A DNA stretch of 64,000 nucleotides from contig NC_083505.1 in NCBI RefSeq assembly GCF_032362555.1, forward strand, positions 6,997,501 to 7,061,500. The letters run 5' to 3'. This document shows, piece after piece, positions 1 through 12,300 of the stretch (positions are counted from its first letter, which is position 1; each line of letters opens with the position of its first letter). This stretch comes from Amyelois transitella (taxonomy: Eukaryota; Arthropoda; Insecta; Lepidoptera; Pyralidae). The translations under genes and the position numbers were made by a program. The notes under the pieces are model-generated. The model did not search any database, had not been told where the DNA came from, and worked only from the letters and a program-made list of their open reading frames with translations.

Positions 1-2380
1 AGAAAGGCCTCGTTCATTTGCATGGCTTGGCTGTGGGTATTATTATTATTTGTAAATAAGTCGTCGTTTCTTCGTAAATTTAAAACAAGAACTTAATATT
101 CACTATTTCTATGGAGGTATTTGGGAGGCCTTCATTTTTTTTACAAGATGTTTTTGATGGGATAATATATCCTAAGATATACCTAAACTTAGAATAATAA
201 TTGAAATAGTGGATTTACTTTTTTATATCTTTAGTGGATATATAAATTTAATCCTCAACAGCAATATGAGTAGGTATACCTAAGCTACGTTTATCACAGA
301 ATATAATGAGAACTTGCAAACGCCAATAATGAAGACGAAACTGCGGCTTTTTTAATATTATCAAAGTGTAACCAACCGTATCTACCAGTTAAAAACATCT
401 CTAATTCAACGTAGTAACTTTTAAACATTTTTTGTAATATCAAAATGAATAATCTGCAGTGCTTGGGTCACATCTGGTTACTTTATGTTACATCATGTTA
501 CTCCAAAATAAATCTCGTTATGTACCTACCCGAACATTCTGAACCGCAAATGTATATTTTTTAGCTACGGCAAAAATATTCGTGATATTTTAGCTCGACG
601 CGCCACGACTTGGGAATAAATTTGCAAATTATAATTACTACAAGTACTTACCTATCTTACTGTGATTTTTAAACCTAATAATATGAGGAGAAGCATTTTT
701 TTATTTTCAATTAGTATTAATATTCTTTAATATGTATTTTAGTCCTCTTATTTAATTCCTCTTATTATATTTCATATGACGAATCCATGCTTACCTACTA
801 TAGATACATTTTAGGTATATGAACTCATAAAATATTCATTTGATTTTGATAAAAATTGGTGAGAACAAAGAGAAGACTTTCAATGGGGTAACAATGGTAT
901 GCTTTTTCTTCTGGATTCCACGTGAGAAAGGCCGGGAAATGTCGCATGTTTCCAGCTGATGATCGTGACGAAACGTAACGATATCTTACCTAATCTTCCT
1001 TCCAAATTTAGATGCTGTCTCTATGCTCACTTCACGTTTACATTATTATATTGTGAGAATTAGTTGATATTATATTTGAAGTGAAATTTTATAAATAGTC
1101 GTATTATAAAACGTACGTAATTATAAAATTAAAAATGGGACCAGTGGAGCCATATTAACCCATGACTTTACCTTACACCTAATGGGTACAAGTTTTAAAA
1201 ATCTGTTGTTTTAAGATGTGATTGCCATGTAAAGGTATACAAACGCCTTATGGTTATTTAAAGCTTAAAAAAATACACGGAACAAAATAACAATAGGTAA
1301 TTAGAGATAAACATTTCTACTTCGATTATGTCAATGCTTTTAATTGAATAAGTCAACATTTTTATATCTATCAAATCCAACGTATATCAGATTATCTGGA
1401 CAATGACATTGAAAATAATGTCATACCTAACTGTGTGAACGCAAATAATATCGCATTATCACCGGAATCGTCAGGGCCCCGCGGGTGTACTGAACTAACT
1501 GATCGCAAGTGCGTTGCTCTGTGTTGATAACTCTATTAATATCAACGTGCTGTCTCGAAGCGCCTCGCGAACCAATCACCATCAGTCACACAGTCATTCC
1601 ACAGGAAGAAGAATCAGAATATTAAGTATTATTTTTATTTATAAAAAACAGATTTGAAGGGCACGATTACGCACGCACTAAAAAAAGAACGATTGTTACT
1701 TTTCGGAGATTCTCGTTGTGTAATGTACATATATCCGCCCATATGATCTATGTAGGTATACGATTTTCTAATACTTGCATTCTGACAGATTATTTATTTA
1801 TTAATGGTTTTAATAAAATAAGGGTTTATACCAAAGTTAGAATAACTGTGGTAATCAAACCTATCTACTTAGTTATATAAGTTTTTTTTCACAAATATAA
1901 TTATGGCGTATGGAATAAATACTCCTAAGTAATTATGGCTACTAAACTTCCCACACAAGATTAATATCCAATGTTAGGTAAATATAATGGAAAATAATAT
2001 GCGATCTTGATAATCCAGTTAACAACAAAATAAATATTATTTGTAAGTTGATAACAGAGATGATAACTCTTAGTATTCTAAGCTATCTATAATTATGTAT
2101 TCATTTATGATAATGTTATACATGAACAGCTCTTTAATTTATTCACAGCGATAAACATTTACTCAGTCTCTGTCTAGTCATCAGATTGGTCGTTTATAAG
2201 CCGTCGAGGTAGAATATTGTAGTATTTTTTTGCATCTGTGGTGTTTTTTTTCCTAGTTAAATATAAATCTGTACCATTGTGCGCGGCGCCAAGCACGACG
2301 CGGTCGCCGGTACGCGCGTGTTCGATAGTACATATTTGCGCGTCGTTTTTGTTAATCGTCTTGATAGTGAATTCTTGTTC

Positions 2381-2443
2381 AGTTTAAAAATAAAATACTT
2401 GCTAAATTACCGGCAAAGAAAACAGGTTTTAGAATAAAATCAA
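2381..2443 (+). promoter_or_regulatory. Candidate transcription start and noncoding leader exon
   Basis: After a GC-rich stretch (2280-2345) there is an arthropod initiator-like TCAGTT at 2379-2384, with the A at 2381. A good splice donor (AAA followed by gtaagt) sits at 2444. The first methyltransferase coding exon is preceded by a splice acceptor (cag at 9354-9356), so an upstream noncoding exon is expected. Linking that exon to this site is inference from sequence signals alone; another initiator-like TCAGTC occurs near 1585. Confidence 0.22.
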
Positions 2444-3775
2444 AGTAAGTACTTAATTATTACCTACATAAACTGATTCCTAATATATGTATGTAAATGT
2501 TGTTATAATATCAGTATTAAAAATTAACGTTTAATTAGAAAATTAAATAAGTGGACTTTTAAATTAATTAATATACAATGTATATGAGATGTATTTTTAC
2601 TAGACTTCAAACATTCACTGTGTGGTTATCGGCAAAGACAAAGACACTCCTATTATTCCTTTGAAAATAAAACAATTGTGCATGAAAAATTCTCAAGGTC
2701 TGCAGGTGTAAGGAAGGCAGTCAACTGCAAACTTTGCTAAATCTTTTTACGACATGTTATGTGTCACCTATAGGGACTTTAGCTGTTTCTAACGGAATCC
2801 GAGATCCATGCTATGTTTAGATAAACTGTTTTACAGATAGGAAAGCTAATAAAAATTATTGAAGAAATTGTTTTTGTGAGTATAAATAACCTTCGCCACC
2901 TACACAAGCAGCTATAATGTTTCGTTTTTAAAATTTTAAAATACTAACAAGGAGAAGGTCATTGTACTGTGGTATACATACGTTATGTAAATAAATGTCA
3001 TTGCCAAAGGTATAACGAATATCTCAGGCTCGAATTAAAAATACCGTTTTAATTCCTGAGGGTGATATTGAAGTCTTCGACTTCTTTGCGTTAGTCACAT
3101 TAATATTAATAAATAAATTAATAACAATTATTAATTATATGTTGAAAGTTTACTGCACAAAATTAACGATGTAAAGCAAAAATAGGCGGACTGAAAGCTA
3201 AAACCATTACCTCCTTGTCAACCGTTGAGTTAAACAGAAAATTTAGTAGTGGGTTCAATGAAAATTATAAGGTTTGACTTACATTTTTCCATAAAGCTGT
3301 TTCCGAAATTCATAAAACTATTTTTGTCATTAGGTATATCACGGAGGGGTGCATGTCTGCCCAATTTTATTTTCTAATTAAATAAAGTTTTAATTTGTTA
3401 CTTAGGTACTTCAAAATTGAATCTATTTTATATTTTATTGTATTTTGACGAGCACTTAACTCTGTCTTGTTCATTTATACGAACGTATCATGACGTCTTT
3501 TAGACATAAAACATGACTTTCAACCTGTCTTTGCGTTTCGATCTGTGCCACATCATGGAACTGGTAGTGAGGCACCGCGCCGCCATCAAGGAAAATGGTA
3601 AAATGTGAAAAAAAAGCCTTTGATTTATCTTGAAGAAACTTTAAATACTTAAATAAAGAACTCCTATAGAATATACGCAATAATAATAAGAAATGTTAAT
3701 ACGAATATTTTGAGTCAATATTGCTTACCTCCTTTACCGTTTCCACTTTAAATATGTACATACATAAACAAAACC

Positions 3776-3892
3776 TTTTTCACCTTGCGGAGTAGCTAAA
3801 GCGTTGGTTCGACAGTCTTGAAAAGCCACGTTCAGCTTTATGGCTTAATGATGGAATTGAGAATTAAATAGTGACAGGTTGCTACACCGTTT
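3776..3892 (+). repeat. Decayed gtagacagagccaac-type repeat
   Basis: Contains 'gacagtcttgaaaa', 'ccacgttcagctttatggct' and 'tagtgacaggttgctac', in the family order but with many changes. Confidence 0.55.
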
Positions 3893-6010
3893 CCGTTAAA
3901 AAGATTATATATGTAAGTACAATAAAAAATAAATAATCCTTAGTTAGTGAAATTTCATTATTTTCATTATTCAAATTCAAAAATGTTGTTAACTACTTAT
4001 TAATTGTCATATCTTATGGTATATATTATTTATTTATAAGTATATATTTAAATAAATTGATGTACAGAGTGTAACGAATTTTGATTTGAAACTACTACAA
4101 ATCTTTGCGAGGTTCCTGGACCACGCATAAGCCTTCTTACAAAGTACTTTCTTTACATTCTCTTTAAATTATTGGTCAAGCATATGAAGACTCAACTCCG
4201 GCAATCTATTATAAAATCGTATACAGTGTCACTTCTGGATTTGAAACTGCCCTAATGATGTTTTAAATATAGGTAGGTTTATAGAATTTAACTGGTATAT
4301 TGGTATCAAAACTTTTTTATAGATTTATAACTCTAGGTTCACAAGCAGAGTTCACAATAACTCATTTCAGCACCCTCCGTCCGTGCTCAGGTGGATGTCT
4401 TGGCGCTTAAAATATTGTTGTCACCGAAAACGATATTTCTTCGGCTGCAAAATGTCTCAACCGCTTTAACAGCGGTCCCAAGTTTTTCGAGTAATGATTT
4501 ATGTTTAATTACACTGTCCTTCACATTTTTATGTAATTGCAAAATGATTTGAGAACTTTTCGACAACGACTCAAGCACTAATAAGAATTTGAATCTATGT
4601 CACGAAATGTTGTTGGTAAAAAGATTTATGACCCATAATAATGCAATATAGTTTGTTACTTATAATAATATACAGGATAGATATAAAAAATAGTCGTTAT
4701 CCCATTTAACCATTTCGATCCTTTACAACTTCCAAGGTCACTTATAACATGAAGTTGGTCACAAGTGCAAAATTGCTAAGTCATCGTTTGCCTACGCATA
4801 TCTATTAAACTATTGAACAAAATTTTCCCAAATTCTCATGACCTGCTTCTACTGAGTAAATTTTCATACTATGTGTTTGATATTTTCACTGTGTATTAAA
4901 ATTAAGTTTGGAAAATATGAATAGGTAGGTACTTGTTATAAATTTACCTACTCAGTGATTGCGTCGAGACAGTGATAGTAATTGTTTTGCATGAGATAAG
5001 AAACTATGAGGGATCAGTATATGACCTCCCTTTGTCGTGTTGATAGGATTTATCATATTTACGGGTAACAAATATAAACTTAATCTGTAACAGATATAAA
5101 ATCCTTTCTTTTTTTTAAATTTGGAGATAATCTTCTTTTTTATTATGGAAATCAATAATTACCAATCATACCCATACTCGTAAACACACTAAAATATCGT
5201 CGTTCTCATCATTTTTACCATAATTTTAAGCCATATGTTATAATATACTTAGTGCGTTAGTTTAGTTTGCTAAATTGTATGCGGTCTTATCAATTGGCCT
5301 CTAACCTTTGTACTTACATTGTATTACTAACTAGTAGTACCAAATGACCCCTACTAGAGCCGGAGGAACCTTGCCAAACTATTGATTTGTTTTCCGGAAA
5401 TCATTACAGTCTCTGGCTTTAGCTGGGTTCCAATAACACGCTGCATATTGAATATCAATACGTAGTATCGATAGTTTCGATGTAGTATTATCAGTATTTT
5501 GTATGCTGATTATGAACTGTTGCTCATGTATGTACCAGCAAAAGTAGGTGATAATGCTTAGTTATTTAAACAAAGTAGTACAAACAGGCAAATGTTAATA
5601 ATTCAATCCGATTAAATTTCAGACGGTGCGCTCATTTTGTATAAGGTAATATCCAATAATAAACGATATTTTTTAGTTTTATTACTTTATCATTAAAACG
5701 TATCAAAGTCAAGTATTATATTTAGGTACTATCTACGAAAGGTTGAAAGTTATCATAAAATGTTGTTTTTTAAAGCATAAACAATACCTAAACGAAAAAA
5801 TATTCCATCTTTAGGTAAGTGAGTGCCTGTGTCAATGGAAACGAAGTATTAATTTATTTATTATCTTTAAGACATCAAGAAAAAATCCATAAAAAAGAAT
5901 ACTAACATGCAATAAACTTTAGTACAATATACTTAAATATAAATTGAACGACTACTACGAGCGGAACCGCAAACTAATATCTGTGAAAATAAAGTAGGTA
6001 CAAATATTTT

Positions 6011-6070
6011 CGGCGTCGGGAATCGAATTCAGTACTCTCGGTGCAGATTAAAATGTATACCGCTACAAAA
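6011..6070 (-). repeat. tRNA-like repeat head
   Basis: On the minus strand it reads TAGCGGTATAC (A-box-like) then ATTCGATTCCCGAC (B-box-like) about 35 bases later. It is probably a tRNA-derived SINE remnant; no complete cloverleaf is apparent. Confidence 0.35.
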
Positions 6071-9000
6071 GATTTTATGTGAAGTTTAACATTCGTAGGT
6101 ACAGATGATAGCAAGAAAATTACAAAGTAAATAAATTATTGCGAAGTATTATCATCGCTAGCCTACAGTTAACTGATAAAGTAGACCTTTCTGTTCAGTG
6201 AACCTTTATTTAGATTTCCAGATAAGTTGGGATGGGGATTTATCGGATTTTCATCAACAAATTGTTTCAAATTATTCACAAGTTTAGGGCAGAAGTTTCT
6301 AGTTCTAAAGGTCACATTTCTTAAATTAATTCGCTGGTAGCACGTTACGCGTAAGTACAAAAAATGATTTTACTTTGATTTACTTTATACGAACAACAAT
6401 TTAACTTTTACCAAGGAATTATCTAAGCTATTTTTATAACTTATTCAAATTTCACATCTTACAATCGAAGGCTTTTGTTTGTTCCATAAATATGACGATT
6501 CTCCGAACGATCCGAAACAATTAAAACGACAAATGTTTGTATTAAACATAATTACTTAATATTTTACATTTGTAATGCGTTTATAAGCTCAATAATTAAT
6601 AGTCGGTACATTGTCAGTGAAAACCTCTCCCTCCTTCCGTTCCATTTCCGAACTCTAATGATACCTATTGATCGCATTACGCTTTCAAAGGAAACACTGG
6701 CACATTTCAATATTTCTGCAGAAAATAATGACATTGTAGGCAACTACATGGATACTAATGACAGGAGGAAAACGCAGATCAAAGGGAATTAGAACTATTA
6801 TTACGATACTAGTTTCTAAGAAATATGATACTTTATAATTACTCTAAGTACGCCTACGAATAAAAATACTGTTCGACCGCTTAAAATCTTTCATGCTTCC
6901 AATAGCACCCCTAGGCGTTATTATTTTGAAGGTTAAATTACAGGGTACACTCCGCAGTTAGCTGATTTTATCTATAATCAATACAATTGATTGATAAACC
7001 CTTAACAGCACTTTTGCAAAGGTAAATGTTGGGTAATATTAAATAATTATAAATTGGACATAGCATTTTTATATATTTTATAAACTATGATGATAATATA
7101 TAAGAGCTTTTTAATATTTAAGTTTTTCTTGGCGTGTCGATAATAACTCTAACGATTGCTTAATAATTTTCCTACTACAATACGTTGCCATTTTTACTGC
7201 CTTATCATCCCGAGAGAAGGTGCTAGGGCATAGATGACAGGACCACAGGGGCTAGGTATCAAAGGTTAAGTTTAGTGTTTTCTTAAATCTTTCTTTCTAA
7301 ATATAGAGGACGTAGTAATGGATTAAGAAACACACCCAGTGACCATCCATCACTCGTATAGCACAGTCTAAATAAGTTTGTTAGCAGTGCAAACTCATAA
7401 TAATATTACCATACAATAAGCACTACCGTGCGACCTTGATTTGGCCCTTTAAGAATTCAATTTACTTTGTGAAATCGAACTAATGTTCTTTACATCTGCG
7501 GTAATCATAATCATGCCTTTCTGGGAAAATTATATCCAGTCATACTTAAACGCATATTTAAATACAATTTAATACTCGATTGTTATAATCCATTTGTTTA
7601 GGTAATTAAATAAAGGTAAACAATCAAATGACATTATGAATTATGTTTATTTTAGAAACATTTTTCAACATTGCTTACCTTTATAACTGTATCTTATTAA
7701 ATGGAGTTAAGTCCCGGTGAAACTTGAGAACGGCTGGATCGATTTGGCAAATTTTGACCTTCAAAGATTAGTATAAGACCAGAGATGGTTTAAGTTGATA
7801 GGTAAGGTATGACGGGTAAGGTCCACTCGCCCGCTTTAAAAGGGCTGGATTAGCTCAAGTTAACAGTAACACCGACTTGTGGTACGTGTGTTATTTGTTT
7901 GTTAGGTAATTAATGAATAAATCGTACCTTGTTTAATATAAAAATCTTATTTTTTTATTTAAATGGAATTAATTATATTCTTTGCAGCGCGCTATTTTCC
8001 TTGTTGTGATTCAGCTACTGATGCACTATTCATACATAAGAAAAGATAATCCATACTGATACTTAATAATATACATGCGAAAATGAATTTGTTGGTTACC
8101 TATTCACAGTTAAACCAATGAACCAATTTGGATAAAATTTTGCATACATATAGAGTGGACGGAGTAGGCCATAGGGTTATGACCCTGGTAAAAAGTAGTA
8201 ATTCCCGTGAGATGCAAAAATCCTGAATTATTTTGTAGGTGGCGCCTGATTCGCGCCGGTGAAGCTGCGGGTAAAAGCTAGTATTTAAATAAATGGCATT
8301 TTCAGTACGTAAATTTATTAAATTAAATATTTAAATAAATATATAAGTAATTAGGTAAACAGGGCTTCCTAAGAACCGACATAGGTATCTACCTACAGTG
8401 ATTTCCATCAACAAAATTTTAGGCAAGACGTGCTGTCCACGAATAGAGGTTTCAGCCAGCTGTTCTTTTACATTCAGTCATATCCTATAAGAGTGTTTCT
8501 GTTTGAGGTTTCGCACTCTAGTAAATGTGGGTGTAATTGCTACCTAACCCGATATGACATCCAATAGATAAGATATTTTGTATTTGTACCTCATATTTTT
8601 AATGCCATCTGTCTTTTTTAAAACATTAAAATTTCTACAAACGGATGCTATCACGTTAACTGTTTTTTATCTCATTTCGAATACGACCTAAAACAATAAC
8701 CGGTTTATCTATCGATCGGTTACTATGCCAACCACACTATTTTGGTCTTCACGATAAAGAGCAGATTAACATGTCTAACTGAAGTCTGAGCAATATGTAA
8801 TTTATTTTTCTGAAGAAATTATTTATACTTATTTATTCGACTATGAAGAAGTAGGTATATTTATTGTATACGATTTTAAGATAAAATGAGTTGATTTTTT
8901 AGGTAAATAATGAATAAAACCTAATCTATTTAAAAAAGAAATTACAGATTTCTTCCCGTAAATGTTATTCTACGTATTATATTGGTCTTATAATTTTTTG

Positions 9001-9363
9001 CCCTTTAATATTTCTAAAGATCCAAGTCTAATTTTGTGCCTAATTTCACCAAAATCGTTCAAGTAGTTTGTGTTTATTCGTAACAAAAAAAAATAAAACA
9101 AATCCTCCAAACCAATCTTCTAAAGTTGACTGGAAGAAATCCCATTGGGGATAAGTCCGCCATTGTACATATTCATCTAAATCCAATAACCGTTTTGTAA
9201 TTTGTTATATTTATTTTTTATGTGCAATAAAGAGTTTACAAACAAACAAACGAACAAACAATAATACAAATCAACTCGACGGTTGGCTGCACGGCATAGT
9301 AATGTAATTTAGAGAAAGAAACATATCTTTATTGCAACACAAGCATTATTTCCAGGAGCTGTG

Positions 9364-12300
9364 ATGACTCCACCGGGCGGGCCAGAGCCCCCGAACATCG
9401 TGGTGCTGGACGGGGGCTTCTCCACGCAGCTTTCGTGCCACGTGGGGCACGTCATAGACGGAGACCCTCTGTGGAGCGCGCGCTTCCTCCACACCCATCC
9501 TGATGAAGTCGTTAGCACGCATCTCGACTTTCTTAGAGGTAACTAAGTACGAGTATTAAACATATTGTTTACCAGAGCATCCAAAAATAGTATATATCAT
9601 GATTAACGGAAAGCATGTATTAAGGTTGTACACCATGACACTGGGTATATCTAATCCCAACTATTATTTTAAATGCGAAAATAAGTTGTTTGTAACCTCT
9701 GCACGCATTATGTACTGAACCGATCTTCTCTGAAAATTAAGATTCTAAAATAACATAGACTTCATCCTGTGAAATTTGTGAACAACCTGTATCTTTTGTA
9801 GGTGACGATAAATTCGGACCGGTGAAGCTGCGGGTAAAAATAAATTGTATCTGCAATAAAATACATTTCATAAACGTCTTTAGCAAATAAATTTAGATTT
9901 TGGCTAACCTACTTTCAAAGAATTATCCTTTACAACAGCAAAGTTACTTTACTTTTTTTAATATTAGTATAGATAAATAAATAAGTATTTTGTATGGATT
10001 CTACAAGTTTAATTTGTAAATGTTTATTCCATACCAGCTGTTGCTCGCGACTTCGGCCGCGTAAATTTCGAGTAGAATCTAAAAAAAAATTTTTTAATAC
10101 AAAAATAAGTGTCAAATAAGTGCTGCGGTGGTGTCGAAATTAAAGTAGACTAACAAACCAAAAATCTTTTTACGTGAGAATTACGCATGTTATGTGCGGC
10201 AAAACCAGGATATTATCCAACTGATTTTCACTAATATTTATATGACATAGGTACGAGTATAATGCTGTCGTACAATGATAAATGACTTTGAATTTTAAAT
10301 TTCGGAATTTATTTGCAGGCAAACTCATGCCTTGAGTTCATTCAAATGACGATAACTTTTTTTAGTGAACCGATTTTATTGAAACAAACTTTAAATGTTT
10401 TTCTGAGTTAAAACAAAGCAATTGGTGAAAGTTTTAAGTAAATGGGTTCGTTACTTTCGGAGATAAGCGTGATCATACATACCGATAGAGAGACATACAG
10501 ACAAAAAATTTAACAAATAATTATTCTATTATTCATTCTAAGTGTCCCTCTATCCATTTCAGTAAAAATACTAAATGTACAGACAAAATATTTTTACTGT
10601 TTTATTATATGTATAGATTTCGTAGATGATCTCATAAGTATTCATATTTCTATGATTCTGATATTCCATTTTAATATGAGACTTTGACCTCCTTTCATGC
10701 CAGAAAAGAGTGGCATATAGTTGTTGATTCTGTAATAACGTGATTTTTTAATCAGCGATATATGTCTTAAAGGACTATACTGTAATTGTGAATGGTTTAG
10801 CAAGAAACATTAAAAGGATTAATACGAAATAACAAAGCACATGCTGTATTAGTATCATTACTTTTTTTTAAATAACCTGAAGTAAACGTTACCTGAATGT
10901 GGCCTTTCAGTCGTTTCAAGCCTGTTGACTCTATGGGATACATCCTATAATAGATACATACATGATTATATGTATATAGTATGTCTGTAGATTATGTATG
11001 TTTTTAAATTCAAATTCAATAATCCATAGTGTGCTGAAGTCCAAAAATATCACCCAAAAGCACCCATTAATTTATTTTATTCTGAGAATGCAGAGTATAC
11101 ATATACAATATAATAATAATAATGAGATTATTTGTATTATTTACTTAGTACTTACTTACTATGTTGCCATCATTATTTTTATATGCATACCATGGAAGTT
11201 ATTTCTCACTAGCGAAAAATGAGTACCTAAGTTGATTTTAAACAATAACAAAAGATAAAATATCAAATCTAGAAAAGTATATTACCTCGTTATGATACGC
11301 TGATGTCATGTTTGTATTACATGACACAATATCAACGCTGTTAGTAGCTCTGATACAAAGTATTGATAATTTGAGTGTGGGTACCTACTTTAATTATAGA
11401 ATTCACACACGTTCATAATAATAATATTATGAACGTGTGTGAATTCTATAATAGGTATAGGTAAGGCGCATAAGCGCCTTCTCACAAATTAGCAGTTACA
11501 GTGGTAATAGGGGCGATACAGTTGCAGTTATACTCATTTATACTTCATTTGTTTAGGTACATAAATAAACCTAAAAATTGCTGACAATGTCGCCGGCACC
11601 TATTTTCGTTGATAAAATGGGTGCCCGCGCACAATGTCCTTCAACGCAAATCCTACGGGAACAGGACTTTTATTTAGGATAAAATATACCCTACCCTATG
11701 TTCTTTCAGTGGGTACTTCTAATGGCTCGAGACGCTCTTTAAATAGCTTCTGTCCGCGACTTTCGTATGCACAATAATCCGGTCCCGTGGGAATTTCGGG
11801 AAAGCTTCTTACTGCTCCCTAAAACTGTATAAGGAACATAATTATGTATGTAAGCCAAATTAACCCATGAGAAAAAAGAACAAAAACGATTTAGCTTTTA
11901 ACTAATAACATATTATAGATATGTAGGACTGTAGGTATTCTTTGATTAAAAGACTTTTAAACATTGTTAAACTTTATTGTAGTATAAAATTAAACATTCG
12001 TTACTGTACCTACTACCTACTCATATAATAGTAGCACTACCCTATCATCAGGCTGAGAATAGCTTTACGGTGGGCAGACACGTATTTAATAACTTAATAA
12101 TGTTGCTGTTATTCAAATAGGTTTATGACTGATTTAATGTAATTCATCTATCTATACATATAATAAAACAGTAAAAATATTTTGTCTGTACATTTAATAT
12201 TTTTGACTGAAATGGGTAGAGGGATACTTAAAATGAATAATAGAAAGCAAAAATATTTTTTTTTAATTTCTTGTCTGTCTGTCTGTATGTATGATCACGA

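Larger units (their letters stand above)
1..9363. other. Intergenic and possible 5' untranslated region upstream of the methyltransferase
   Basis: About 9.3 kb without a convincing protein-coding exon on either strand. It is strongly AT-rich. GC-richer patches occur near 1.47-1.60 kb and 2.28-2.35 kb. A decayed gtagacagagccaac-type repeat lies at 3776-3892, a tRNA-like repeat head at about 6011-6070, and decayed repeats ending in 'ggtgaagctgcgggtaaaa' near 8.05-8.28 kb. Short open frames here have no recognisable family. Confidence 0.6.
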
